The notes under the pieces are model-generated. The model made no database searches and had not been told where the DNA came from. It saw only the letters and a list, made by a program, of their open reading frames with translations. A DNA stretch of 64,000 nucleotides from Maribacter huludaoensis. Its GTDB lineage: Bacteria; Bacteroidota; Bacteroidia; Flavobacteriales; Flavobacteriaceae. This document shows positions 38,701 to 46,766 of the stretch, one piece after another (position 1 is the stretch's first letter; every line of letters begins with the position of its first letter). The position numbers and the translations under genes were made by a program. The DNA is taken from positions 1,011,376 to 1,075,375 of the forward strand of contig NZ_JARKMS010000002.1 of assembly GCF_029350945.1 (NCBI RefSeq), written 5' to 3'.

Positions 38701-38863
38701 TATACTCCCAGGGGTCAAACCAGCTACTGGCATAATGGTCGGCAAAGAATAAATGAATTAAGGCATCATAAGTAGATTCTAACGTAAAGAAAATAGCTGA
38801 ACCATGAAAAGCCAGACCTACTATTAATGCCAGTATTAAAAGAGTGTTGGTTTTTTTTTTCAA
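35774..38863 (-). CDS. Giant membrane protein, GT-C-like (PTPS-related membrane domain) with large C-terminal exterior part
   Basis: A 1029-residue protein. The first about 420 residues hold roughly 11-12 membrane helices with an early acidic loop STYDALIHLFFADHYAS, as in the 6-pyruvoyl-tetrahydropterin-synthase-related membrane domain and GT-C glycosyltransferases (which use polyprenyl-phosphate sugars). Further helices lie near 555-575 and 612-632. The last 400 residues are extracytoplasmic, with an NTF2-like stretch (VVESYYDALDFKEFSTAHSY) and beta-sandwich segments. First gene of the operon with the lipoprotein and hydrolase, divergent from the second receiver-GT2 gene. It could be the polymerase or transferase using the lipid-linked sugar made by that GT2. 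Function is inferred. Confidence 0.7.
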   Translation of the reverse strand: MKKKTNTLLILALIVGLAFHGSAIFFTLESTYDALIHLFFADHYASSWFDPWEYRWYTGFTVQSYPPLVHQLIGILSYIGGLKFGMYTVALIAIVLFITGAYRYTLLMTGSRRIAGYGAVMAVFSSTFVETLHIFGQLPSVSALSILLHAMTEIYLWIKTGKTRYFITSATMLAVTVTSHHVTPLFGMVFFIAPLMGMAVMDAAREKVASYKALTFKVFWGTTLQHFWRIAKFGGTAIFLLVFCIFPYWYNSKRNPITQVAIPHGSRDNFLEITSSGLVFFLIPWGVFLFILPYFFYRYFSKRYVFFGLSFTLLTILGTGGTTPIPRLMLGEMAFNILTLDRFTLWATIMALPIFAEFAYRMVEGDLKTLIQEKFGGVYHRVLGGLIAGGMLFMVLFTMTLGYFRPSQPAKIKMLPIVNFLGADSHDSWRYLPLGFGDQMAWLSAQSGAMTVDGNYHSARRLPELTTRAIERIENSKFRGVEGIGSLQQFLTVPEKYNLKYIFSNDKFYDPILYYCGWQRLQQLENGIMVWEKLNVAPIPQIMPKQDVPTIMKIMWGVIPLTTVLIAIFVNIQMIWVRLLKSRKTPVHSFMKLELPYNKFPSKLLTFSHWWALVVLICIGYGMYIFYVKNVAQLSPNNVVESYYDALDFKEFSTAHSYLDPEDNIDIAQYMLEVSVTDGILSSYAKLDSLGIEIYDETENSAKAKVATRWITPLENVFNNDYHELVKRKNKWYIKSKKVDNDIPPDQLFTANGTTYYNHGRRKITTQETYHEDVLKQPVLEILSAKLVKYKGQYSVIGELQNVDNTPADVVIKATLYNDDDKELANYNAKHQIKHKLMPKETTTFKINFEGIAWSSTKDTLPPTFDPDQFTPVSFEERPTKFNLQSAGNTANTDLYKHVALQNLKYTDQGFEGVLFNSGVQEVTIPQLIISYYDENSELLWVDHKFITEGVRIQRKQFFNYKPLALDSLEIISSSLENCFVNGLPNKAIADKIFPDRKLIHGKQQTQPFKGKGYDYLKFEINSYIGNPK

Positions 38864-39000
38864 TGCTTGTATTAGAATCTAATTCAATATAAAGGTATTA
38901 AATATATAAGATGATGATTACAATTAAAAGGGATTAGTTTAAATTTTAATAATAGAATACCTACAATTTCAATAGCTATGATAAGATATACCGTAATGTG

Positions 39001-39065
39001 GTCTGTTGTTAAAAAAGCATAATTTATAGTGGTCTATTGTAATAAACCATTCGTCTACAGTAAAC
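39001..39065 (+). promoter_or_regulatory. LytTR-type repeats, box D, between the giant membrane protein and receiver-GT2 copy 2
   Basis: Three direct repeats: GTCTGTTGTT at 39001, GTCTATTGTAATAA at 39032 and GTCTACAGTAAAC at 39053. The spacings are 31 and 21 bp, about three and two helical turns. The last copy extends to ACCATTCGTCTACAGTAAAC (39046-39065) and is identical over 17 bp to box C. It ends about 45 bp before the -7 box at 39109. Divergent placement could let it serve both operons. Confidence 0.6.
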
Positions 39066-39108
39066 TGTCAGCCATCTTGTCGGTTTCCTGATTTTAGTAC
39101 TTGGTATG

Positions 39109-39116
39109 TAGATTTG
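39109..39116 (+). promoter_or_regulatory. -7 promoter box for receiver-GT2 copy 2
   Basis: TAGATTTG, a perfect TAnnTTTG match 34 bases before the ATG at 39151. No TTG lies at the usual -33 distance, consistent with activation from box D. Confidence 0.6.
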
Positions 39117-39150
39117 TCACTGTTAACCATTACTAATCATAACCAAGCGT

Positions 39151-40317
39151 ATGAAAATTTTAGCTATAGACGACCAAAAGCTTATACTTCTTTCTGTTGA
39201 GAAACGACTGTCAGAGTTAGGTTACCAAGTACAGACCGCCAACTCAATAGAAACAGGTATACAGTTATTTAATTCTTTTAAACCGGATCTGGTATTACTT
39301 GATATGAATATGCCCGAGATGTCCGGAACCGAACTTGTTTCATGTACCGGTACGGAAGTGGTAAAATATATTCGATTATTTATGCGAAACGATACGCCAA
39401 TTTTAGTAATGTCCGGTAATACGGACGAGTCGCTTATCATGCAGAATTTTTCTTTGGGCGTAAACGATTATCTTAAAAAACCAGTGAGTTTAGATGAGAT
39501 GGCAGCTAGAATCAAGAGAATTATTGGGGCACCTAAAATCAAGACCGTGGTTGAATCAAAAAAGTCCGATACACGTATATTACAAAAGAATTGTGTTGGC
39601 GTGGTCATACCTTGTTATAATGAAGAAGAGCGACTTTCAAGTGAAGCGTTCAAAGATTTTGCCCATAAAAATTTAGGGTATCGTTTATGCTTTGTAAATG
39701 ATGGTAGTACGGACAATACATTGGCGGTTCTTGAGGAACTAAAAAAAGAGAACCCTGATAATATCAGTATCTACAACTGTAAACAGAATGGTGGTAAGGC
39801 AGAAGCTGTAAGGCAGGGCATTCTTCATTTAGTAAAAGATAAACAGTTAGATTATATAGGTTTTTTAGATGCGGATCTTTCTACGGATTTTAGGGATTTT
39901 GATGATTTGGTAAAAACTATTGAAAGTTCAGATTTTAAAATAGTAAGTGGTTCCCGTATTGCAAGAATGGGTGCCAATATCACAAAGGAATCTGCCCGTA
40001 AAATTATAAGTACTACCATAAACTTGATCATTCAAACTATTTTGGGGATGCCTTTTAAGGACACTCAATGTGGTGCCAAAGTAATGGATAGGGAAATTGC
40101 CTCAAAAATGTTCAATAAAAAGTTCGTTACCAAATGGCTTTTTGATGTAGAACTGTTCATGAGAATGAAAAAGTATTTCGGTAAAACTATCGTTAAAGAT
40201 ATGATATGCGAACAACCGCTTAAAAGATGGATCCATGCAGATGGTTCTAAACTTTCTATGAAGGACTCCGTTAAAATTGTAGGTCAACTTGCACAAATAG
40301 CCGTGCATTACAGATAA
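39151..40317 (+). CDS. Receiver-GT2 fusion, copy 2, with an insertion in the receiver
   Basis: A 388-residue paralogue of the 29208 protein: receiver (D51 in LLDMNMP, lysine in YLKKPV) plus GT2 of the polyprenyl-phosphate sugar-synthase type (VGVVIPCYNEEERL, DADLST, TQCGAKVM). Right after the phosphoacceptor loop it carries about eight extra residues (TELVSCTG, then TEVVKYI) that look like a diverged tandem repeat of the segment before it; copy 1 reads MSGLEVVKYI there. The insert lies in the loop/helix-3 region used for signalling contacts. Monocistronic, with its own promoter and terminator. Likely the lipid-sugar donor enzyme for the divergent GT-C-like operon. Confidence 0.88.
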   Translation: MKILAIDDQKLILLSVEKRLSELGYQVQTANSIETGIQLFNSFKPDLVLLDMNMPEMSGTELVSCTGTEVVKYIRLFMRNDTPILVMSGNTDESLIMQNFSLGVNDYLKKPVSLDEMAARIKRIIGAPKIKTVVESKKSDTRILQKNCVGVVIPCYNEEERLSSEAFKDFAHKNLGYRLCFVNDGSTDNTLAVLEELKKENPDNISIYNCKQNGGKAEAVRQGILHLVKDKQLDYIGFLDADLSTDFRDFDDLVKTIESSDFKIVSGSRIARMGANITKESARKIISTTINLIIQTILGMPFKDTQCGAKVMDREIASKMFNKKFVTKWLFDVELFMRMKKYFGKTIVKDMICEQPLKRWIHADGSKLSMKDSVKIVGQLAQIAVHYR

Positions 40318-40357
40318 TACTATTAAAAATTTAGGTTTATTGGTTAAGTTTCATAAA

Positions 40358-40395
40358 AGTGTTGAGATCAGGTCATCTCAGCACTTTTTGTTTTT
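40358..40395 (+). terminator. Rho-independent terminator after receiver-GT2 copy 2
   Basis: An 11-pair stem AGTGTTGAGAT / ATCTCAGCACT (one G-U) with a six-base loop and T-rich tail. The longest open frame of the next gene begins inside it and is therefore too long. Confidence 0.88.
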
Positions 40396-40425
40396 ATGTA
40401 GTCAATGCCTGTTATTACCAAAGTG

Positions 40426-40433
40426 TAACTTTG
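40426..40433 (+). promoter_or_regulatory. -7 promoter box for the FUSC gene
   Basis: TAACTTTG matches TAnnTTTG, 18 bases before the TTG start at 40452. It shows that in-frame codons upstream of it are not translated. Confidence 0.55.
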
Positions 40434-40451
40434 CGGTACATTCTTACGGTA

Positions 40452-42677
40452 TTGGGCAAAATTCAAGATTACATTACAACATCTTTTAAAGAACTGTTAC
40501 AGTTTCTTGGCAGCACAAGTTTTTCTAAATCCGTGCTTACGGTAATTGCCGTAGTAACACCATTGGCAATTGGTATTGTAACAGGATATGCAGAGATTGG
40601 TGTTGCTATTTGTTTTGGTGCTTTTTGGTGTAACCCCAGTGATGTTAACGGTAGTCTTAAGCATAAGGTATACGGTATTTTATTTTCTGCTGCCTTGGTT
40701 ATGATCGTTAGTTTTATTGGCGGTTATGTTCATTACTCCAATTGGCTTTCTTTGCTGATTTTAGGGGTAACTAGTTTTGGTATTTCTTTAATTTCATCTT
40801 ACGGATTTAGAGCTTCTCTTATTAGTTTTTCAGGATTGTTGGCATTGATATTAAGCTTTGCCCATACGCCTGGGCAGTTAGAAATTTATGAATATTCTTT
40901 ATTGGTAGGTCTTGGCGGACTTTGGTATTTGGCAGTATCTCTTCTTTGGTATAAAATAAATCCTAAAGGACAGACAGAAGAAATCCTATATGAAACTATA
41001 GCCAGTACCGGTAAGTTGATGAAAAAGCGAGGAAAACTTATAGATGGACTTTCTAATAGAAAAAAGCTACTAAAAAGCTTGTTCTTGATGCAGAGCGAAT
41101 TGACCGAACAACACGAGACACTTCGCGAAATTCTTATTCTATCACGTAAAAATTCTGGTAGATCTGTATACAATGGTAAACGGGTACTGGTTTTGGTACA
41201 ACTTATAGAAATGTTAGAGACTGCGGGTGCCAATCCGGTCAACTATACCAAAATGGATAAGCAGTTTCAAATGTATCCTAAATTTACCAAACTGTTTCAA
41301 AACCTCATATTTGAAATGGCAAAGCAATTACGGACCATTGCAAAGATTGGTAACAAGCCCAGTAAATTACCCAAACATGATAAGCTAAATGCGCGTTTTG
41401 ATGAAATACGAACAAAAATAGAAGACCTAATAAAAACTAAGGATGCAAAGGCATATGAAGCATATATAATGTTTCAGAATTTTTTGGAATACCAAGAAAA
41501 GCAGTTCGATAAACTTAAACGTATAAAGTGGCTGTTAAGTGATCACGATGTTGCATCAGAAGAATTTATCGATAAGGAAATTTTAAAGCGATTCTTGATC
41601 TCTCAAGATTATAGTCCGCGCATTCTATTGCGAAACTTAAGTTTTAGGTCTACTATCTTTAGGCATTCGTTACGTATGGCAATTACTTTAATGATCGGTT
41701 TTGTACTAGGTAATTTATTCGATTTTCAAAATCCGTATTGGATTCTGCTGACCATTATCTTGATTATGAGGCCTAACTATGGTCTTACCAAGACAAGGTC
41801 TAAGGATCGTACAACCGGTACTTTAATTGGCGGTGCCATTGCTACGGTAATTGTTTATTTGGTACAAGATGTATATGTGTATGCAACCTTGGCATTGATT
41901 TCGTTTGTTATAGCACTATCCATGCTACAAAAGAATTACAAGGCATCTGCCATATATGTTACTTTAAGCATTGTGTTTATCTACGGTATTTTACAACCAG
42001 ATGTAATGACGGTAATTCAATACCGAATTATTGATACGCTTTTGGGCGCCGCATTGTCCTATGTAGGATTTTTATTTTTATGGCCTAGTTGGAGCTTTGA
42101 AGAAATACAGAAAGATGTTACCAAAAGTGTTGTAGCCAATAAAGTATATCTGGCGAAAATTGCTGATTTTTATATCCACAAAGGCAATGTACCTACCAGC
42201 TATCGTTTGGCACGTAAAAATGCATTTCTAGAGACTTCTAACCTGAGTTCCGCCTTTCAGCGAATGACACAGGAACCACATTCAAAACAAAAGAACTTAA
42301 ACAAGATTTATGAACTGGTAGAGTTGAACCATAACTTTTTATCCTCGTTGGCATCATTAAGTATATATATTCAACATCATACAACCACTGAAGCTTCTGA
42401 ACGTTTTAACGGTATAGTAAGTAAGATTAATGAAAATCTTTCTTTTGTATTAAATTCTTTGGCCAATGTAGCTGAGAACGACAATAAATTAAATTTAGAT
42501 GAGGTAGTGTTGTTTGAAGAACAATTACCAAAGTTTGAATCTGAAAACGTTAATTTAAGTAACGTAGATAATGTTGCCGTAAAGCGTAAGCACCAAGAAG
42601 AACAACTTATTTGGGAACAGTTGCGTTGGTTGTATTCTTTAAGTTCTACCATGTTAAGGTTAACATCAAGTTTATGA
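40452..42677 (+). CDS. FUSC-family inner-membrane protein (YccS/YhfK-like)
   Basis: A protein of about 741 residues with two blocks of about six membrane helices (about 25-170 and 415-560) separated by a long helical cytoplasmic region and followed by a helical tail, the layout of FUSC/YccS proteins related to aromatic-acid exporter AaeB. The second block has FDFQNPYWILLTIILIMRPN and the RTTGTLIGGA motif of the family. The start is taken as the TTG at 40452 (reads MGKIQDYI), since the open frame further upstream passes through a terminator and promoter. Substrate is unknown. Probably a housekeeping gene flanking the polysaccharide locus. Confidence 0.82.
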   Translation: MGKIQDYITTSFKELLQFLGSTSFSKSVLTVIAVVTPLAIGIVTGYAEIGVAICFGAFWCNPSDVNGSLKHKVYGILFSAALVMIVSFIGGYVHYSNWLSLLILGVTSFGISLISSYGFRASLISFSGLLALILSFAHTPGQLEIYEYSLLVGLGGLWYLAVSLLWYKINPKGQTEEILYETIASTGKLMKKRGKLIDGLSNRKKLLKSLFLMQSELTEQHETLREILILSRKNSGRSVYNGKRVLVLVQLIEMLETAGANPVNYTKMDKQFQMYPKFTKLFQNLIFEMAKQLRTIAKIGNKPSKLPKHDKLNARFDEIRTKIEDLIKTKDAKAYEAYIMFQNFLEYQEKQFDKLKRIKWLLSDHDVASEEFIDKEILKRFLISQDYSPRILLRNLSFRSTIFRHSLRMAITLMIGFVLGNLFDFQNPYWILLTIILIMRPNYGLTKTRSKDRTTGTLIGGAIATVIVYLVQDVYVYATLALISFVIALSMLQKNYKASAIYVTLSIVFIYGILQPDVMTVIQYRIIDTLLGAALSYVGFLFLWPSWSFEEIQKDVTKSVVANKVYLAKIADFYIHKGNVPTSYRLARKNAFLETSNLSSAFQRMTQEPHSKQKNLNKIYELVELNHNFLSSLASLSIYIQHHTTTEASERFNGIVSKINENLSFVLNSLANVAENDNKLNLDEVVLFEEQLPKFESENVNLSNVDNVAVKRKHQEEQLIWEQLRWLYSLSSTMLRLTSSL

Positions 42678-42749
42678 TGTTCCTTTAGTTTTTAGTCACT
42701 AGGAATGATCCACTCTTTAGCTTCATGTATTACAATCTAGGCTTTTGAG

Positions 42750-43826
42750 TTAGTAAAATTGATTTTCAAAAAATTTGAGAGCGCTTTTAGAGACTTGGTT
42801 GTGTATTTTTCTACGGTTAACTGTAGCATCATCCTTAAATAGGAAAGGAGCTTCTTTTTCCAATACCAATTTAGCTTCGTTCATAAATACATAATGGCCA
42901 ACTTTACCTGGTAATATTATATGTCTAGATTTTTTGATCATTTTATGATAGTGCCCCGCATTGGTTTTGACCGGTGCCCTAACGTCATTTTCTGCGCTGA
43001 TGATCAAAATGGAATCATTGATTTTTGACAATTGATCTTCATATACAAAACCTTGTCCTATGGCGGGTGCCATTGCTACAAAAGCTGTAATTCTATTATC
43101 TTTCAAATGTCTAAAGGTAGTATTGCCTTCCTCAATGATTTTTGGGTTCATATATTTAGATACATCACCAAACTCAGGGGTATTAAATTCGTTTTTACCT
43201 TTGTCCGTTTTAGAAAAATTAGATAATGCCTCGTAGTCAATTTCCCCGCCGGCTAGGGCAATGGTAGTATAACCACCTAAAGAAAACCCGGCAACACCAA
43301 TTTTTGAAGGGTCAATGATGTTTTTGAATTTGGAGTTATTTAAAATATGATCTAAAGTAAAGCTGACATCAAGGGGCCTGTCCCAAGCTTTTACAAAATT
43401 TTCAGGAATTTTATTGTCGTAAGTATTACCGTAGTGATCAATAGCCGCAACAACATATCCGTTAGATGCCAACTCGCTTGCTAACCAAGAATGGTTTATT
43501 CTATTACCGCCAGTACCATGAGATATTAGAATAAGTGGAAATTTATTAGCTATAAAAGCTGCGTCTTTTGAAGTAGGGGGTAATTTAAAAGGATAGTCCA
43601 AAGTTGCATTTACCTTAGTGGTATCCTTGGTAGGATACCAAATCTCGGTAATTAGCGGCCTATTTCTGGTCGCGTCTGTAATTGCTATTTTAGATTGACC
43701 TATAGCGTAAGTATGTGTCTTTAAATAAGTTTTGAAAGTTGGTGGTACATCATGGTCATTTTTACATGAAAATAGAATTAAGAACGATAGTGCTCCAAAA
43801 GCATTTAGTAGTACTTTGTAATCCAT
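42750..43826 (-). CDS. Lipoprotein alpha/beta hydrolase, PAF-acetylhydrolase/dienelactone-hydrolase-like
   Basis: A 358-residue predicted lipoprotein (lipobox LFSC after an 18-residue hydrophobic stretch) with an alpha/beta-hydrolase fold. The nucleophile elbow is GFSLGGY, the oxyanion region LISHGTGGNR, and a late His lies in GKVGHYVFMNEA. The long N-terminal strand region TEIWYPT is typical of platelet-activating-factor acetylhydrolase-like bacterial proteins. The ATG at 43826 is preferred over one nine codons upstream because it puts the signal peptide at the N-terminus. Substrate unknown. A Crp/Fnr regulator follows upstream. Confidence 0.85.
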   Translation of the reverse strand: MDYKVLLNAFGALSFLILFSCKNDHDVPPTFKTYLKTHTYAIGQSKIAITDATRNRPLITEIWYPTKDTTKVNATLDYPFKLPPTSKDAAFIANKFPLILISHGTGGNRINHSWLASELASNGYVVAAIDHYGNTYDNKIPENFVKAWDRPLDVSFTLDHILNNSKFKNIIDPSKIGVAGFSLGGYTTIALAGGEIDYEALSNFSKTDKGKNEFNTPEFGDVSKYMNPKIIEEGNTTFRHLKDNRITAFVAMAPAIGQGFVYEDQLSKINDSILIISAENDVRAPVKTNAGHYHKMIKKSRHIILPGKVGHYVFMNEAKLVLEKEAPFLFKDDATVNRRKIHNQVSKSALKFFENQFY

Positions 43827-43884
43827 TTGTTTTTTTGGTAAAACTATCGTCATTCATTTAAAATAAAATTGACTTTTATCAATT

Positions 43885-44457
43885 TTATTGTTTTTTGGCT
43901 TTTAACCTACTTAGCGTTTCTTGGGTCAATCCAAGATAACTGGCAAGAACCTTGTTCGGCAACCTTGCCATCAGTTCATTTTGGTTGCTTCTAAAATCAT
44001 CATATAAATGTTTGCCGCTCATTGTTATTAGTTGTTCTATTCTTTTAATATTATTGACATAAGTTGTTTCTAAAACCCTTGTATAGAACAGCCTCCAAGC
44101 AGGTATTGTGGCATTTAGTTGTATAAAATCTTTATGTGAAATATAATATAATGAGCTGGTTTCTACAGCCTGTAAATAAGAAGCACTGATATTTTGCTCT
44201 ATAAAACTTGGAAAAATGGTAATAAAATTATTTTCCGTTGCAATTTGTCTTGTCCATTCTTGACCGTTATCCCTGGTACAAACCACACGAAGACAACCTA
44301 TCTTAACAAAGAATAGTTTTTTACTGATTTTATTTTGTGGAATTATGATCTCATTTTTTGTTGCTTCAAAATAATGAAAACAATTTGTTACAGCATCTAA
44401 ATGCTCTTTAGGTAAAGTTGTATTTTTCTCTATATATTTTTTAAAATAGTCTAACAT
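43885..44457 (-). CDS. Crp/Fnr-family transcriptional regulator
   Basis: A 190-residue protein with a cyclic-nucleotide-binding-type beta barrel (about 20-115) and a short C-terminal helix-turn-helix (LPNKVLASYLGLTQETLSRL). No FNR-type cysteine cluster is seen, so it is not an iron-sulphur oxygen sensor. Such short Crp-like proteins are common in Bacteroidota. It precedes the hydrolase gene on the same strand with a 58-base gap to that gene's ATG and may regulate it. Confidence 0.85.
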   Translation of the reverse strand: MLDYFKKYIEKNTTLPKEHLDAVTNCFHYFEATKNEIIIPQNKISKKLFFVKIGCLRVVCTRDNGQEWTRQIATENNFITIFPSFIEQNISASYLQAVETSSLYYISHKDFIQLNATIPAWRLFYTRVLETTYVNNIKRIEQLITMSGKHLYDDFRSNQNELMARLPNKVLASYLGLTQETLSRLKAKKQ

Positions 44458-44556
44458 TAGGTATGTTTTTACTATAACTTACTTTTTATCTTTCATCTCA
44501 TTTGTAAGTTAGTAAATGTCATTGGTTACAAATACGGTAATTTTTTAGAATTCGTA

Positions 44557-45408
44557 TTACTCTTTGGATATATCCAAACGCTTAAAATCTGTACTTTTAG
44601 TTTCAAGGTAAGTCCAAATTTCTGACATATTTCTTGAATTGGATAAATCATTAAAATCAGGTTGCGAAAGACAATAGGTTAGAAAGCCGTTTACGTTAGA
44701 TTCTGGAATGTTAAATTGTTCCGCTATCGTTTGCTTTGAAAATTTATAAATGATTTCTTTTTCTAAAGCCATGTTTTCATCACGCTTTACCATTTCTTCA
44801 AGTGACTTGGTTCTGCCAGAGAACCTATTCATGATTTTATGGGTGTTGACCTTTACAGTCAAACCTACGTAACTCAATATCTCGTTCAATTTACCATACT
44901 CATCCATTGTTTGTAGACTAACATATTTTCCTCTATCAGCTTCTTGTAACAGCCTTTCGCTTTGGGTCATTTTGGTTACATCTGCATTTTGTAGTCCCAA
45001 AGAATAGGATGTTACGGTTGGTTCTAAATGCAATCTATCTATATCTCTGTCAATATCTCCGGTTAAATTATAGGGCGTAACTGTAACTTCATTTAGATCA
45101 ATAATATTATCAATGAGTTGAATAGTTATCATGCTACTATTCATGTGAGATTTGCTAATTACTATATCTTTTGGTAGGTATTGCACTGCACGAATGCGAA
45201 GCGAGTCTTTTAATTTAACCTCAATCGAGAATAACCCCAAAGAATCTGTAATGGTAGATTTCTTAGAATTAAGATTAACGACCAGCACGTTAGATATATC
45301 ATTTTTACTACTTGTAACTTTACCCTTTAATAGTATGGCATCATCTTGACCAAACCCTAAAAACGAGGTTAGTACGGCTGCAAATAAAAATATATAATGT
45401 TTTGGCAA
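44557..45408 (-). CDS. Exported carboxypeptidase-regulatory-like domain protein
   Basis: A 283-residue exported protein: signal peptide (about 1-20, ending GFGQ), then a CarboxypepD_reg-like beta-sandwich (about 26-105; LKGKVTSSKNDISNVLVVN, ITDSLGLFSIEV) as found at the N-terminus of TonB-dependent receptors, followed by a helical tail that is not a receptor barrel. Similar small proteins are frequent in Bacteroidota with no known function. Probably envelope-located. Confidence 0.78.
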   Translation of the reverse strand: MPKHYIFLFAAVLTSFLGFGQDDAILLKGKVTSSKNDISNVLVVNLNSKKSTITDSLGLFSIEVKLKDSLRIRAVQYLPKDIVISKSHMNSSMITIQLIDNIIDLNEVTVTPYNLTGDIDRDIDRLHLEPTVTSYSLGLQNADVTKMTQSERLLQEADRGKYVSLQTMDEYGKLNEILSYVGLTVKVNTHKIMNRFSGRTKSLEEMVKRDENMALEKEIIYKFSKQTIAEQFNIPESNVNGFLTYCLSQPDFNDLSNSRNMSEIWTYLETKSTDFKRLDISKE

Positions 45409-45592
45409 TGGCTGTGTTTGTGCTAAAAATACTACGCCGTTATTTAAAAATTTAAAAATTTAAGTTAAAATAGGAATACGTGATTTTAAATCTTTAATAG
45501 CTTATGATACTGATATTAAAGGGTTTGTTCATACAAGACTAGTCTTGTCCTACACGATAAATTGTTGCCTTGTGCTATATCAACAGTTGGTA

Positions 45593-46219
45593 CTATAGTT
45601 TTTTCAACAACATTATATGGGAGATGAACACTATGGGAACAATGCAAGTAGGTAACATGCTATATGGAAATTCTAAAAGTGCAATATTAGGTTGTTCAAA
45701 GGCAAATTGCTGAATAGGTAAGGGGGCAGATAATATGGCAATGATAACGATGCTGGAAAGAAATAAGATCCCAATTATATTCCAAGTTTTAAAATACCTT
45801 TTGCTGATATCCTTTTTTTTTAGAAATCGATACAGCACTAATGCCAACGCTGATATTCCTATTAAAATATCAAAATTATACCCTGAAAAAGTCATTATTT
45901 TAGGAATTTGTGCATCTAGGAAAAGTTGGTACAAGCATAGTTCTACCGGAATTCTTATCATATGAATGCCTAGTAGATAGTCTGTGTTCAGTTTTTCTGT
46001 TGCCAATTTGCTTACACAAAAAACGGTAGTTATAATAGTGCCGACAATTGCCAATGGAAATAACAACGGGGTATTTTTAAATACTTCGGTAAATGATAAA
46101 AAACCTATTATTAGTTGCCAAAAAAAGATGATAAAAACTACTTGCTTATTTTTTCCCGTTCCTCTGTATAATAAGAACAAGGTCAACAGCGTAAGTATTA
46201 TAAATGTGGTCTGTAGCAT
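45593..46219 (-). CDS. Integral membrane protein of unknown function
   Basis: A 208-residue protein with about six predicted membrane helices and short loops, few charges and no motif I recognise. It ends a short minus-strand group: the DinB-like gene upstream stops four bases before this start, so the two are probably co-transcribed. The regular hydrophobic pattern and good coding structure make it a real gene, but no function can be proposed. Confidence 0.7.
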   Translation of the reverse strand: MLQTTFIILTLLTLFLLYRGTGKNKQVVFIIFFWQLIIGFLSFTEVFKNTPLLFPLAIVGTIITTVFCVSKLATEKLNTDYLLGIHMIRIPVELCLYQLFLDAQIPKIMTFSGYNFDILIGISALALVLYRFLKKKDISKRYFKTWNIIGILFLSSIVIIAILSAPLPIQQFAFEQPNIALLEFPYSMLPTCIVPIVFISHIMLLKKL

Positions 46220-46223
46220 ATAG

Positions 46224-46667
46224 TTACCTATTAAATTGTCTTAAGTGATGATCCGTATGTTTGTATACGAATATGCCAATTTCATCATAAGTCATTTCTC
46301 CGAAGAATGGATGGGTGAGGGGAGAATTTTCAAAATTGGTATAGTTATTTAATAAATTGATCCATTTGGCTTTTTCATTCTCAAAATCACCCGTACCGGT
46401 TATCTTGAATGCCGGATGTGTAGGTTGATTTTTCTTCATTTGCTTTTCGTTCCGTACTATACCTTTTAAAGCCGTACTACCAAACAACCTGCCTATGAAC
46501 AAGCGCTTGTATTTCTTTTTACCTTGAAACAATTCTTCGCTCAATGTGCAATGTTTCAACATTTGGTAGGTATTCATTTTGCCCCATTGCGCATGGTCTT
46601 TTTCTTGCAATTTATTTATGCGCTCTATTAATTCAGAGTTGGTCTGCTTATGGAATATATTTTTCAT
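46224..46667 (-). CDS. DinB-like protein, DUF1569
   Basis: A 147-residue four-helix-bundle protein of the DinB/DUF1569 superfamily, with metal-ligand-type histidines in QMLKHCTLSEE and C-terminal YKHTDHHLRQF. Relatives include thiol-dependent transferases, though for DUF1569 no reaction is established. It is followed four bases later by the membrane protein gene. Confidence 0.82.
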   Translation of the reverse strand: MKNIFHKQTNSELIERINKLQEKDHAQWGKMNTYQMLKHCTLSEELFQGKKKYKRLFIGRLFGSTALKGIVRNEKQMKKNQPTHPAFKITGTGDFENEKAKWINLLNNYTNFENSPLTHPFFGEMTYDEIGIFVYKHTDHHLRQFNR

Positions 46668-46766
46668 AATCCGGTAGATTAAAAATTGATGAATATTTGT
46701 TTAACTATTACGTCAAATATATTCTTGATTTTCAACTAAAAAGTTGCCTTATGGCAAAAACGGATT

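Noticed and set aside
40359-40451. Longer N-terminus of the FUSC protein
   Set aside because: This stretch is the terminator hairpin of the upstream gene plus a promoter box; family similarity starts at 40452.
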